Counted from the first letter of the stretch, positions 26,931 to 36,630 are shown. The stretch: 64,000 bases of DNA from Bacteroidales bacterium (GCA_016926235.1 JAFGOZ010000220.1:124001-188000); one strand, 5' to 3'. Numbers and translations: made by a program. Notes: generated from the letters alone by a model not told the origin.

Positions 26931-27860
26931 ATGCGAAAAGGGATTTTTAGCAATATCCATCCAATTGGGAAACTGATACTGGCACTTTTGATTGCATTTA
27001 CGATTTTCTTCATTTTTTTTATCCTCAGTATTATAGTCGCGATACCCATATATAATATAGGTTTGGAAGAATTACAATCAATAGCTGGAGACATTACAAA
27101 TATTGAAAACATTAATATTTTAAAGTTTTTTCAGATTGTTCAGTCTTTAGGTTTATTTGTTATTCCTCCATTTATAATTGCATGGTTTATTGCATCCCGG
27201 GCAATGGAGTTCCTCGGATTAGTGAGAAAACCGTTATCTTCAAGCATTCTGTTAAGTATAATTATAATACTCGTGGGTGTGCCAGTGATTAACTATTTGG
27301 GAGAGGTCAATGCAAATATGAAACTGCCTTCATTTATGAGTGGGCTGGAACGATGGATGATGGACCAGGAGAATGAGTATAAGATCCTGACTGAACGTTT
27401 ACTGGAGGCAAATAACTTGTCGACCCTCCTTATTAATATTTTTATGATAGCAATAATACCAGCATTTGGTGAGGAACTTGCTTTCAGGGGAATACTTCAG
27501 CAGCTTCTTTCTTCATGGTTTAAAAACAAACATGTGGCTGTTGTTATTACTGCTTTTATATTTAGTGCTATACATCTTCAGTTTTATGGGTTTATTCCCC
27601 GATTTGTATTAGGATTATACCTTGGCTATCTTTTTGTCTGGAGTGGTTCATTGTGGTTGCCAATTATTGCTCATTTTACCAATAATTGTGCAGCAGTGAT
27701 TTTTTATTATTTGGCAAATAAAAATATTGTCAATCAGGACTTAGAGCAGTATGGTACAGAGGGGAAATCTTTTTATGCTGTAGTAATAAGCACAGCAATC
27801 ATTGTAATGCTGTTGTTGATAATTCAAAGAAAAGAGAAGCAAAGATCAGTTAATGCGTAA
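26931..27860 (+). CDS. CPBP family intramembrane metalloprotease
   Basis: A 309-residue membrane protein with several hydrophobic helices. EELAFRG (glutamate pair plus Arg) at about 180-186, a later His in FSAIHLQF and another in IAHFTNN form the three motifs of CPBP/Abi proteases related to Rce1. Such proteins cut within membranes or process prenylated or secreted peptides; the substrate is unknown. ATG 26931 is used; a TTG at 26913 would add six residues. It is divergent from dusB and its end overlaps the next minus-strand gene by 15 nt. Confidence 0.88.
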   Translation: MRKGIFSNIHPIGKLILALLIAFTIFFIFFILSIIVAIPIYNIGLEELQSIAGDITNIENINILKFFQIVQSLGLFVIPPFIIAWFIASRAMEFLGLVRKPLSSSILLSIIIILVGVPVINYLGEVNANMKLPSFMSGLERWMMDQENEYKILTERLLEANNLSTLLINIFMIAIIPAFGEELAFRGILQQLLSSWFKNKHVAVVITAFIFSAIHLQFYGFIPRFVLGLYLGYLFVWSGSLWLPIIAHFTNNCAAVIFYYLANKNIVNQDLEQYGTEGKSFYAVVISTAIIVMLLLIIQRKEKQRSVNA

Positions 27861-28577
27861 TTGATCTGACTCAATGAGGTCAGATTTATTTAATTCATTC
27901 TTACGAAATACGTAAACGAGTCCATACTTCTGGGCATTTTCGCGTCTTAGTTCTTCAGGCATGTCTTTGAATTTTTCCTCAACTTCATTCCAGATATTTA
28001 AGATAATATCGTCAGCTTCGTCCCTTAATTCAGCGAGTGCATTTAGTGCACGTGTATTTCTTTTTTGCAGGGTCTTTTGAAAGCGATATGCATCCATGAA
28101 GTTTTCATAGCGCACTTTTACTACTGCAATAGTAGGGTTTGTAATTGGCGATTGACCTTTCATGGTTCGTATTTGTTCACCCTGAATAATGTTTTCTCCC
28201 CATTGTATTATTTCTGCTTCAGTGTTTAAATCGGGTACTTTTTTAGTATCTTCTTCAATCCCGTAATATTTTCTTACAGAGGGTGATAGTTCGTTTCTTA
28301 TGATAGCCATATTCATCACCTGGATGAAGTGAGAAATATAAAGTTTAGCCTTTTTATACGCGTTCATATACTCCTGATTTTTTTCGATCTGAGCATTGTA
28401 TGCTTGTTTTTGTTCTATCATGGCTTTCTCAAACGAAGGGAGAAAGGATTGAACACGCTGAAAAGTACTTTGACTGAAGGCGAGCTTAAAAGGAGGTAGT
28501 TCCTTGCCTTTGTGGAAGGCAGTTTTTAAGGCATTAAGCCTGCTAATGTCCGTGTTTGGAAGTCTCCGGTATGGCAT
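27846..28577 (-). CDS. Conserved hypothetical protein, helical
   Basis: A 243-residue soluble protein without signal peptide or membrane segment, rich in charged residues and predicted helix by eye. It starts MPYRRLPNTDISRLNAL and ends KSDLIESDQLRIN. It resembles proteins found only in Bacteroidota genomes that lack an assigned function; I do not recognise a domain. A TTG-N19-TATCTTCG promoter-like pair lies 44-73 nt upstream, and its 3' end overlaps the convergent CPBP gene by 15 nt. Confidence 0.75.
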   Translation of the reverse strand: MPYRRLPNTDISRLNALKTAFHKGKELPPFKLAFSQSTFQRVQSFLPSFEKAMIEQKQAYNAQIEKNQEYMNAYKKAKLYISHFIQVMNMAIIRNELSPSVRKYYGIEEDTKKVPDLNTEAEIIQWGENIIQGEQIRTMKGQSPITNPTIAVVKVRYENFMDAYRFQKTLQKRNTRALNALAELRDEADDIILNIWNEVEEKFKDMPEELRRENAQKYGLVYVFRKNELNKSDLIESDQLRIN

Positions 28578-28620
28578 ATTTTTAGAGATTAAGGGTTAAT
28601 GTTCATACGTCCCGGACTTG

Positions 28621-28650
28621 CGAAGATAGCAATATTTTTTATACTAGCAA
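28621..28650 (-). promoter_or_regulatory. Candidate promoter (-33 TTG, -7 TATCTTCG)
   Basis: On the minus strand TTG (28648-28650) is followed after 19 nt by TATCTTCG (28621-28628), one mismatch from TAnnTTTG. Spacing fits the Bacteroidota sigma-ABfr promoter. It would drive the hypothetical gene that starts at 28577. Confidence 0.5.
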
Positions 28651-28717
28651 GGCTATTCGTAATTATTTTCTAAATCTTTTTATTGATTCTGAATGTGTTA
28701 GAGAATCTACATTAACT

Positions 28718-28762
28718 AACACCTTTTACAGTACATGTCAGTCAATGAGGAGGTGTTTTTTT
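28718..28762 (+). terminator. Possible hairpin terminator on the plus strand
   Basis: AACACCT (28718-28724) pairs with AGGTGTT (28751-28757) and is followed by a run of T. It is in the orientation of a plus-strand transcript, but the nearest plus-strand gene ends about 860 nt upstream, so it may end an unannotated short RNA or be chance. An upstream palindrome, GATTCT...AGAATC (28685-28707), adds some support for a structured RNA. Confidence 0.3.
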
Positions 28763-28840
28763 GATTTTTTATCTGAAAGAATCTCTTACCAGTATGTTAT
28801 AAAATATATGAAATAACGAAACCTTATTTTGGATTATATT

Positions 28841-30001
28841 TTAATCGTCTCCCACTTGTTTTACTGGTTCAGCAGGAACTTCTTCAAGGTACTTTTTATA
28901 ATATTTATCATAAAGTTCATTTCTGAACTTATCTGCTTTTGCTGTACGGGCCTCGTATTCATCTTTCTTTTCACCTTTTTGTTTGGGTTCAAAAAGATTT
29001 GTAGTATTCATTTCTTCAGCTATTTCATCCGAATAGTAGAATTCAGCAACTACTCGTTTACCAAAGGTCCATACAATTACATTATTGTCAGTTGACCCGC
29101 TTGCAAAGAATTTACCGTCAGGACTGAATTTCACTGTATTTACAGGTCCTTCATGATCTATATAAGTGTATAAACAACTTCCATTGGATATTTCCCAAAG
29201 TCGTATTGTCTGGTCCAGGCTTGCACTTAAAAAGTGTCTTCCGTCGGGACTAATGGCGATATCCATTATCGGTTTGGTGTGACGATTATATGTGCGGATC
29301 TTTTCGGCAGTCTCAACGTTCCATAGTTTGACCGATCCGTCACGGGATGCACTTAGCAGGTATTTCCCATCATGAGTAAATTCAAGTGCATATATATTAT
29401 CAGTATGGGCTTTAAAGGAGTGTAAAACTTCCTGAGTGGCTGCATCCCATATCTTAATATTCATGTCGCGTGATCCACTGGCAATATACTTACCATCTTT
29501 ACTTATTGCAACAGCCATGGTACTTTCTTCATGACCTTTTAATTGGGTTATACCCTGCTTTTTTTCAAGATCCCAATACCAGAAACCTGGATCCAAAGAG
29601 CCTGATACACCTCTTTTTTCATCGGCTGTCATTTGAAAAGACCATACAAATGTACTATGACCTGATAAAACTACCGGTTTGCCCCCTTCGCGGTCATAGA
29701 TTCTTATTTTGTTCCCAAGTCCTACTATGATTTTTTGTCCATTGCTCATAAAGTCTACACAATGAAATTTTTGATGCTCACCAGGATATTCACTAATTAC
29801 TGATTCTTTCTCAATGTCCCATAAAAGCATGAGTTTATCATCAGAGCCGCTTACCAGGTATTTCCCGTCAGGACTGAAGGCAACATCATTTACAGCTTCA
29901 GTATGTTTCTTAAGAGTTTTATAATGATACATTTCATCCTGAGAAATACATATTCCGGCAGAATAAAATACTATTAATAAAATGGAAATTATTGACTTCA
30001 T
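28841..30001 (-). CDS. Exported WD40-repeat protein
   Basis: A 386-residue protein with an N-terminal signal peptide (MKSIISILLIVFYSAGICIS). About seven WD40 repeats run from residue 28 to 320, seen as repeated FSPDGKYLVSGSDD and KLWD/IKIWD blades. A charged tail of about 60 residues follows, rich in Lys and Glu (KQKGEKKDEYEARTAKADK). The propeller is a binding scaffold, probably periplasmic. No enzyme domain was seen. It stands alone between the hypothetical gene and lpxH. Confidence 0.88.
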   Translation of the reverse strand: MKSIISILLIVFYSAGICISQDEMYHYKTLKKHTEAVNDVAFSPDGKYLVSGSDDKLMLLWDIEKESVISEYPGEHQKFHCVDFMSNGQKIIVGLGNKIRIYDREGGKPVVLSGHSTFVWSFQMTADEKRGVSGSLDPGFWYWDLEKKQGITQLKGHEESTMAVAISKDGKYIASGSRDMNIKIWDAATQEVLHSFKAHTDNIYALEFTHDGKYLLSASRDGSVKLWNVETAEKIRTYNRHTKPIMDIAISPDGRHFLSASLDQTIRLWEISNGSCLYTYIDHEGPVNTVKFSPDGKFFASGSTDNNVIVWTFGKRVVAEFYYSDEIAEEMNTTNLFEPKQKGEKKDEYEARTAKADKFRNELYDKYYKKYLEEVPAEPVKQVGDD

Positions 30002-30127
30002 CTTTTTATGGTTTTAGTTGAATATGATCTTTTACTGAGTGAAAGTTACTAAATTAGAAAAATTAACGAAATTATGCAGATTTATTATTGAAAGAATAAC
30101 GATAACATTCAACGAATTAACATCAAG

Positions 30128-30922
30128 CTACATAAGTTTCTCGAAACCTTCCTTAAAATCACATTCATCTTTGAAGTATTTGAGATGAAGGTTTTGACCG
30201 TCAAATTCAGCATAAGAATAAAAGGTAACCCAATCCCCAACATTAATATAACGTGCACTATCATTTACAGGGAGATCAAGTGCAAGATGCCGATGGCCAA
30301 AAATAAAATAATCAGAGTGTTCGTTCTTTACAATTTCTTTTGAATATTGCAGAAGATATTCCTGCTCTTCACCTTTAAATTCTTCGACCAGTCCTTTTGC
30401 ATAACGGCTTTTTTTTGACCATGCGTGGGCTAGAGCTAATGCGAAGTTAGGATGCAAGCGGGCAAACATCCATTGTAGAATTTTACTTCGAAATGCCTTT
30501 TTAAGGAATTTATATCCTCGATCACCCGGACCAAGGCCATCTCCATGGGCAATAAAGAATTTTTTACCTTTTTCTGAAAACTGGTAAGGCTTGTGATGAA
30601 CAGTTACTCCAAGTTCAGAAGGCAAATAGTCAAAAATCCAAACATCATGATTTCCTGAGAAGATATGTACCGGGATGCCGCTATCTGTAATTTCTGCAAT
30701 TTTACCCAAAAAACGCGTGAATCCACGGGGTATTACTTTTTTATATTCCCACCAGTAGTCAAATATATCACCCAAAAGGTAAAAAGCTGATGCATCTTTC
30801 ATTTTCTCATCAAGCCATTTTACAAATAGTTTTTCCCTAGCCCTGCTTTTATCATAAGGATACATACCTAAGTGCAAGTCAGATACAAAATAGATTTTAT
30901 TTTTGCCTTCAGGGATTTCCAT
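30128..30922 (-). CDS. lpxH: UDP-2,3-diacylglucosamine diphosphatase, LpxH type
   Basis: A 264-residue calcineurin-like metallophosphatase. Metal-binding motifs appear in order: SDLHLG, GDIFDYWWEY, GNHDVWIFDYL, HGDGLGPGDRGYK and FGHRHLALDL. The GDxxDYW and HGDG forms are characteristic of LpxH and its close relatives, which cleave UDP-2,3-diacylglucosamine to lipid X in lipid A synthesis at the inner membrane. Its ATG overlaps the upstream thioredoxin-family gene stop by one base (taATG), so the two are co-translated. Confidence 0.85.
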   Translation of the reverse strand: MEIPEGKNKIYFVSDLHLGMYPYDKSRAREKLFVKWLDEKMKDASAFYLLGDIFDYWWEYKKVIPRGFTRFLGKIAEITDSGIPVHIFSGNHDVWIFDYLPSELGVTVHHKPYQFSEKGKKFFIAHGDGLGPGDRGYKFLKKAFRSKILQWMFARLHPNFALALAHAWSKKSRYAKGLVEEFKGEEQEYLLQYSKEIVKNEHSDYFIFGHRHLALDLPVNDSARYINVGDWVTFYSYAEFDGQNLHLKYFKDECDFKEGFEKLM

Positions 30923-32097
30923 TATCTTTCATTAAAGGCATTTGCCAGGTGGTCCCACATCCGGTCCGAACGTAAGTTTTTGGCTAAAATATCTCCTTCC
31001 TGACTTATAAGATAATTTGAAGGGATTTTTGATATATTGTAGGTTTTAGCTGCGGATGATTCCGGACTTAACTCGGAAACATTTATCCAGGTTATAGAAT
31101 CGTATTTAATTGCTCTTTTCCATTTTTCTTTATTATCATCAAGTGATACACTATATATCTCCAAACCTTTAGGATGATATTTTTTATATGCTTTTTTCAA
31201 TTCAAGGATTTGGTTGATACTTGTACGATCCCATGATGCCCAAAAATGCAAAAGCAGAAATTTATTCTTCTTTAGGGTGTTTAATAATGAAACTGTATCA
31301 CCATTTGGTGTGGGTAGGTAAATTTCAGGTATGGGTGTTGCATTTTTCTCAGCCATTTGCATAATTCTATTCCTGTCAAATAATGATTGCATATTATTGA
31401 TCCTGTTTTCAAGTTGTTTTATGATACCTATTCCCGGGTATTCTTTCGAAAGGCTTTGCAGTACAATGTTATAGTATTGCAAGTCTCTGTAGCGGCTAAA
31501 TACATAGGTTTGTGCATCATACTTTTGTTGTAAAGCATAGATGGAAACAAGGGAGTTCATATTTTGGATGATGAAAGAAACTAAACTGTCATGGTGTGTT
31601 TTTAATATCTGCAAATACGTTTGGTCCAGACTGGCCCTTATACTGTCAAATTTTTCATTATCCTTATTGGCTTCATAAATAATCAGTAATGAGTCAATTT
31701 TCTTTTGTGTGACAAATAATTGTATATCCAGTTGCCTTATTTGTTGAGATGATGTCGAACCTGTAACATCATAACTTCCACCCAGGTTATAATAATCACC
31801 TGTAATGTTCACTTTATCTCCCGGATGAAGCAGAAGCACAACATAGCTATTGTTGTTGGGATTTATTAAATAAAATTCAGGTTCTTTTTGTTCAATTTTA
31901 AAGCGGAACGTTCCATTTTTTTTAATTTTAACGGAGTCTAATAAAACAGATCTGTCAAATTCGTACCGGTGAATTTGCATATATTCACCATTTCCATATG
32001 AAATTTCTCCGGTAATAATTGTTCTTTCGTCATTTGATCCACACGCAGTAAACACGAGAATTAATACAAGCAAGTATCTTATTTTCATAACTTTCAT
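30922..32097 (-). CDS. DUF4369/TlpA-like lipoprotein lacking the CxxC site
   Basis: A 391-residue exported protein with a lipoprotein signal (LVFTACGS). Residues about 25-130 are a beta-rich DUF4369-like domain, then a helical linker, then a thioredoxin fold from about 255. The place of the redox motif reads FWASWDRTS instead of FWASWCxPC, so both cysteines are replaced. The thioredoxin domain cannot be an ordinary disulfide reductase. The neighbour 32100-33278 has the same layout with WCAPC, which points to duplication followed by loss of redox function. Alternative ATG at 32088. Confidence 0.85.
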   Translation of the reverse strand: MKVMKIRYLLVLILVFTACGSNDERTIITGEISYGNGEYMQIHRYEFDRSVLLDSVKIKKNGTFRFKIEQKEPEFYLINPNNNSYVVLLLHPGDKVNITGDYYNLGGSYDVTGSTSSQQIRQLDIQLFVTQKKIDSLLIIYEANKDNEKFDSIRASLDQTYLQILKTHHDSLVSFIIQNMNSLVSIYALQQKYDAQTYVFSRYRDLQYYNIVLQSLSKEYPGIGIIKQLENRINNMQSLFDRNRIMQMAEKNATPIPEIYLPTPNGDTVSLLNTLKKNKFLLLHFWASWDRTSINQILELKKAYKKYHPKGLEIYSVSLDDNKEKWKRAIKYDSITWINVSELSPESSAAKTYNISKIPSNYLISQEGDILAKNLRSDRMWDHLANAFNER

Positions 32098-32099
32098 TT

Positions 32100-33278
32100 T
32101 TATTTATTTAATATATCTGAAAGTACTTGTTCGAGCTTATCGCCGCGTAAATCTTTTGCAATGATCCTGCCTTGTTTATCAAGTAAAAAATTTGTTGGAA
32201 TACCCTGGATGTTATAAACAGGGACAACAGCAGAGTTCCACATCTGCAGATCGCTAACATGGTACCAGGAACCAAGTTTATCATCAGTAATGCCCTGATT
32301 CCATGATGTTTTATCCCGGTCGAGAGATACCTGGTATATGGTGAAGTTCTTATGGGCAAACTTTTTAAAGCATTCTACCAGGTTAGGATTCTCTTGCCTG
32401 CAAGGTGCACACCATGATGCCCAGAAATCTATTAATACAAACTTTCCTTTGAGGGACGATAACTTTATTGTATCTCCTTTAGGAGAAGGCAAGGCAATCT
32501 CAGGCGCTATGCTTCCATATGATAACTGACTTTCTTTTTGTTTCATGTATTTTTTTTGTTCTTCAACCTGTAACATAGATTCATTCATGAATTTTGTGAT
32601 TTCAGATGTAGGATACATGGCTGTAAGAGCAGAATCGACTTTTCTAAAATATTCGTAATCGTCATATGGATTTAGCAGGTATTCTTGTTGTGATACTGCC
32701 TGAAATAATGCAGTAAAACTTGCCAGTGATGAAAGATTTTTATCAATGAAATTCATAATATATTCGCGATATTCATAATAAATGGAAAGGTAGATCGAGT
32801 CCAGTTCTTCCCGGAGGGATAAGATATCGCTGTTGTTCTCGCTGTACTGAACACTTGTATAGCGTTCGTTGAGCACCAAAAGTTGGTTATAATAATGATT
32901 GAATTTATCATCCAGTTCTTTAAGCAACTCCGAATCTTTAGATCCGCTTATTTTGTATTCGGACCTGAAATTGTTCTTATCACTTTCAAATATTACATTC
33001 TCACCCGGGTGTAAAATTAATGTGATAGCAGTTGATGGATCAATCCTTAGAGAATAAAAGGCAGGAATGGGTGAGTTACCGGTTAGTTCAAAAGTGCCGT
33101 CGTCTGAGATAATAGTTGAATCAATGCCAACAAATGAATTTTGCAGTATTTTTTCAAGGAATATCATTTCACCGGGTGCATTGGAAATATTTCCACTTAC
33201 CTTAAAATGATCTTCTTTTGAATTTTTACATGATATACCAATAAAAATAATTAATATGAACAACAGCCCTTTTTTCAT
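32100..33278 (-). CDS. DUF4369/TlpA-like thioredoxin lipoprotein
   Basis: A 392-residue lipoprotein (signal ending FIGISCKN). A DUF4369-like domain is followed by a helical middle part and a TlpA/ResA-type thioredoxin domain with the active site FWASWCAPC near residue 288-296 and a cis-Pro in GIPTNF. It should reduce or isomerise disulfides in the periplasm or at the outer membrane. It lies 2 nt upstream of its redox-dead paralogue and forms an operon with it and lpxH. Confidence 0.88.
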   Translation of the reverse strand: MKKGLLFILIIFIGISCKNSKEDHFKVSGNISNAPGEMIFLEKILQNSFVGIDSTIISDDGTFELTGNSPIPAFYSLRIDPSTAITLILHPGENVIFESDKNNFRSEYKISGSKDSELLKELDDKFNHYYNQLLVLNERYTSVQYSENNSDILSLREELDSIYLSIYYEYREYIMNFIDKNLSSLASFTALFQAVSQQEYLLNPYDDYEYFRKVDSALTAMYPTSEITKFMNESMLQVEEQKKYMKQKESQLSYGSIAPEIALPSPKGDTIKLSSLKGKFVLIDFWASWCAPCRQENPNLVECFKKFAHKNFTIYQVSLDRDKTSWNQGITDDKLGSWYHVSDLQMWNSAVVPVYNIQGIPTNFLLDKQGRIIAKDLRGDKLEQVLSDILNK

Positions 33279-33392
33279 TTTTTATATGAATTTAATTTGT
33301 ATGGCAAAATAAGATATTTTTCGTGTATTAACCTACTTTGTTTAACATAAAAACGTTGAATCTGTTTTTTGATTGTTTATAAACATGAATAC

Positions 33393-36278
33393 CTAAAATA
33401 TACTGCTGTCCAATTTAAAGAGAAACTCAATATATCCTTTTTTCTCGTCGACCAGGTAAGAAAATCTGCCTCCAATATTAAAAGGAAAGATAATGTGTGC
33501 CAGATGAATGTTTGAAATTATTTCTATTCCGGCTGATCTGGTTGTGTTTGTTTGGGTGATATACTTTTTGAGGTATTGACTATAGTTCCGATGATCGTAA
33601 ATAACATAATCATAAAATGCTTGAGCATAAATTCTTTTCAGATAGAGAACCCTCCCTATATTATAATCAGGATAAACTATTGGAAAGGCATAATCAACCG
33701 ATGCTTTAAACATTTCTGTGAATGTTGGGGAAGAAGTGTAACCGCGGTTAAATTCAAATGTTGACCCGAAATAGTATTGATCAAGCATTTGTTTTTGCAC
33801 GCCGGCAAATAAGAAAAAGCTATGGTGCATAAGTATACCCGGAAAATAGAGTTTAGTATGAAATGTCTGAATATTTCCAATGAGACGGTTTTCAAATGGA
33901 GCTGCTGACAAGTTGTAAAGAAATACCTGTCCCCATCTGGGATATAAATCCCGTTCAAGAGAATTTCGAAAATTGTAAAATGACAACGAGAATTGTGTGA
34001 ATAGTATCTGATTGAGATATTTGTTTCTTTCAAAATCATAATAATACTTCGATTCTTTGCTTAGTTGAACATGAGGTTGAATAATTGTGGTATAATTGCC
34101 CCTTGAAATATCAATGGGAATAAAGATATTCAATTTATAGTATTGATTGTTCTCAAGCGAAAATTTTACACTGTCAGTATATTCGGAGGGTATTACTGAA
34201 GGAATGCCACCATACCCGGCATCAATATCAAGTATTGGTATAAAACCCTTATAAATAAATGATGTAAAAATATGATGCTGGCTGTTATAGTATGCATATC
34301 CTACCCGTGTAAAAGCTGTACTTAGCTTATTTTGGGACAGAAGTGTTAAACCTGGTTTTATATTATACCCATCAAGGGTTATTTCATAATTGTTATAATC
34401 AAAATAGAACGGTAACCAGCTATGAAAATTAAAAAGGTGGGGAAGTCTTCTATAAGGTCTAACTTCCATTTTTTTCATAGGGATACTGTCTGAATTTATT
34501 ATCCCTTTTTCTTGCTCACGAAGTATATTATCAATTCCGGGTGATTGATTTATGATATGCCGGATTGGTGTCCATGATTCGGGAGTAACAGAAGCACGCA
34601 CAACATTGAAACCGTTTACTGTATAATCACAATAGTACAAATATTTACCCGATGCTGTAATTCTAGGATAGTATGCCCCGTATTTTGACCGGGTAACCTG
34701 AAAAATAGCACCGGAATCTTTTGATAAAGCATAAATATTATCAATTCCGGAATAACTTGCATGATAGAAATAATAGTTATCCCCGTCTGTTACATGAGAA
34801 ATATCATAAAAACCGGGCTCGAGGAGGGTTTGGAATTCATCGGTTTTTAACTGGTAAGAGCCAATTCCTTTCTCCCCGCTATCCATAAAAGTGAACAGTA
34901 TTGCACTTCCATCGTTGGTCCAGGAAGGGATTTGAATTTGCTGGTTATCCGGGATAAAGATGTGTTTTTTTATAGTACCGGATTTTGCATCGAAAAGTAC
35001 TAGTGCACATTTATTATCAGATGTTACATCAACTGCAGCAATAGTTTTTCCATCCTGGGAAATGGCAGGACTAAATAACCGGGAATTATAGTTAATGGTT
35101 GATTTTTTTCGGGTTTGGGTATTATATACTTTTATAACAGATGTACTCCGGTTTTCCCATCTTGCATCAGGCCGGTATTCTTCCCACACAATTGTGTTAT
35201 TTGCCGCAGATAGTGTTAAGTCGTCACCAGGTCCGGGTTTAACTTTTATTTTTTCTTGTCCTTCTTTATTAATTGTTACAAATGAATGATATTTGCTTAA
35301 TCCACTTGTTGAAACCATTAGTGTACTGTCATTCAAAAAGCATGGATATTTATATGTGGTATAATCATCATTATTTCTATAATTGATGACCTGATAATCA
35401 GTAGGTTCTACTTTATTAAGCTGGGTAATCCATGCTTCTCTGAAGTAATCAAAAGTTGAATTGTATAATTCAGTTTTTGAGGAATTTACATATTTCTTTA
35501 AACTAAAATAAAGTGGATATACCGTATATGGTTTTCTTGCAATATAATCCAGAGTTGTACTCCACAATTTAGGTGTATAATTAATTCTTCCAAATGCTAC
35601 CATATGATATCCATAATTATAATGGCTTGGTATATAATTTTTGTAAGAACCAAAAACTGATTTTTCATAGGAGTATCTTTTCCTCCCTTCCAGCTCAAGT
35701 GCTCTTAAATGCATATCAAAAGAGGGAAGGCTTCCTCTTCCCGATTTTGATAAGGCCGTTTCGGTAACAACGGCATCACCTTCAAAGAACCATCTGGGAA
35801 CCAGACCCAGTACTGCGCCAAGAGCTTGTTCCCCAAAGATTATTGAAAGTATGTGGGTTATTCCCTCATTCATTTTATCAATTTGTACCACATGCCTTGA
35901 TTCATGTATAGCCAGTTGTTCAAGCCATTCTGTAGGATAAATATCCTGAGGGGGGGTGGTAAAAATTTCCATCCTTTTAGGTGCCCATATTACGGAACCA
36001 TTTGAATAAAAAGTTTTGTTATGTATTATTACAGAGATCTTATGGGGCTTATGGTGTAAAGATGCTGCGACATATGAGTAAGAATAATCGAGAATGTTTG
36101 CCAGTCTTTGCGCCTGATCTTCAAATTTTTCAGGAAATATTATCTGATAGTTTGGAGTGTTTATTTGTTGCCATTTTTTTAAAAACGGGTCCTGACCTAA
36201 ATCGTAAAATTGTGAATAAATTGAAAATATGGAAATAAAAAGAAATAATAGGATAAACCGGATTTTCACGGTAATCAT
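33393..36278 (-). CDS. Peptidase-like/propeller/outer-membrane barrel fusion protein
   Basis: A 961-residue exported protein starting at ATG 36276-36278 with signal peptide MITVKIRFILLFLFISIFSIYS; an earlier in-frame ATG at 36374 lies inside the SUI1 gene. Residues about 40-270 look like a peptidase-MA type gluzincin: HESRH at 125-129 gives the HExxH zinc site and Glu166 in RWFFEGDA is the likely third ligand. Residues about 300-600 have TolB-like propeller blades (PDARWENRS, ISQDGKTIAAV, WTNDGSAILF). The last 300 or so residues alternate like outer-membrane beta strands and end in an aromatic (LFKLDSSIF). Substrate and biological role unknown. Confidence 0.8.
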   Translation of the reverse strand: MITVKIRFILLFLFISIFSIYSQFYDLGQDPFLKKWQQINTPNYQIIFPEKFEDQAQRLANILDYSYSYVAASLHHKPHKISVIIHNKTFYSNGSVIWAPKRMEIFTTPPQDIYPTEWLEQLAIHESRHVVQIDKMNEGITHILSIIFGEQALGAVLGLVPRWFFEGDAVVTETALSKSGRGSLPSFDMHLRALELEGRKRYSYEKSVFGSYKNYIPSHYNYGYHMVAFGRINYTPKLWSTTLDYIARKPYTVYPLYFSLKKYVNSSKTELYNSTFDYFREAWITQLNKVEPTDYQVINYRNNDDYTTYKYPCFLNDSTLMVSTSGLSKYHSFVTINKEGQEKIKVKPGPGDDLTLSAANNTIVWEEYRPDARWENRSTSVIKVYNTQTRKKSTINYNSRLFSPAISQDGKTIAAVDVTSDNKCALVLFDAKSGTIKKHIFIPDNQQIQIPSWTNDGSAILFTFMDSGEKGIGSYQLKTDEFQTLLEPGFYDISHVTDGDNYYFYHASYSGIDNIYALSKDSGAIFQVTRSKYGAYYPRITASGKYLYYCDYTVNGFNVVRASVTPESWTPIRHIINQSPGIDNILREQEKGIINSDSIPMKKMEVRPYRRLPHLFNFHSWLPFYFDYNNYEITLDGYNIKPGLTLLSQNKLSTAFTRVGYAYYNSQHHIFTSFIYKGFIPILDIDAGYGGIPSVIPSEYTDSVKFSLENNQYYKLNIFIPIDISRGNYTTIIQPHVQLSKESKYYYDFERNKYLNQILFTQFSLSFYNFRNSLERDLYPRWGQVFLYNLSAAPFENRLIGNIQTFHTKLYFPGILMHHSFFLFAGVQKQMLDQYYFGSTFEFNRGYTSSPTFTEMFKASVDYAFPIVYPDYNIGRVLYLKRIYAQAFYDYVIYDHRNYSQYLKKYITQTNTTRSAGIEIISNIHLAHIIFPFNIGGRFSYLVDEKKGYIEFLFKLDSSIF

Positions 36279-36282
36279 AGTA

Positions 36283-36630
36283 TTAACCTCCGGCAAGTTT
36301 AACTTTATAACCTTTTCCGGATAGTAACTCCATCGTTTTTTGTCTGAAATCTCCTTGTATAATGATTTCTCCATCTTTTACGGAACCGCCTGCACCGCAT
36401 TTGTTCTTAATGATTTTACCCAGTTCCTTCAGGTCGTCTTCAGAACCGATAAATCCTGTAACAAGGGTTACCTGCTTACCTTTTCGTTGTTTTTTATCCA
36501 ACAATACCCGTAAATTTTGTTGTTGCGGGGGCAGGGTTTCTCTTTCTTTCTGTTCTTCATACTCATAGTTAAAATCAGGATTGGTAGAATATACAATATT
36601 TATTCGGCCTTTATGTTGTTTTTTACTCAT
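36283..36630 (-). CDS. SUI1/YciH-family translation factor-like protein
   Basis: A 115-residue protein if started at ATG 36628-36630 (a TTG at 36639 would add three residues). The SUI1 fold is visible in the C-terminal half: KGKQVTLVTGFIGSEDDLKELGK and KNKCGAGGSVKDGEIIIQG, the loop that in eIF1 contacts the ribosomal P site. The N-terminal 40 residues are charged and unstructured. Bacterial members (YciH) influence start-codon fidelity. It is followed 4 nt later by the large fusion gene. Confidence 0.9.
   Translation of the reverse strand: MSKKQHKGRINIVYSTNPDFNYEYEEQKERETLPPQQQNLRVLLDKKQRKGKQVTLVTGFIGSEDDLKELGKIIKNKCGAGGSVKDGEIIIQGDFRQKTMELLSGKGYKVKLAGG

Noticed and set aside
26913..26931. 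TTG 26913 as start of the CPBP gene
   Set aside because: ATG 26931 is close by and gives a normal protein, so the TTG adds only six residues of doubtful coding value.
33393..36374. Fusion protein starting at ATG 36374
   Set aside because: This start lies inside the SUI1 gene and puts 32 non-signal-like residues before a clear signal peptide beginning at 36278.
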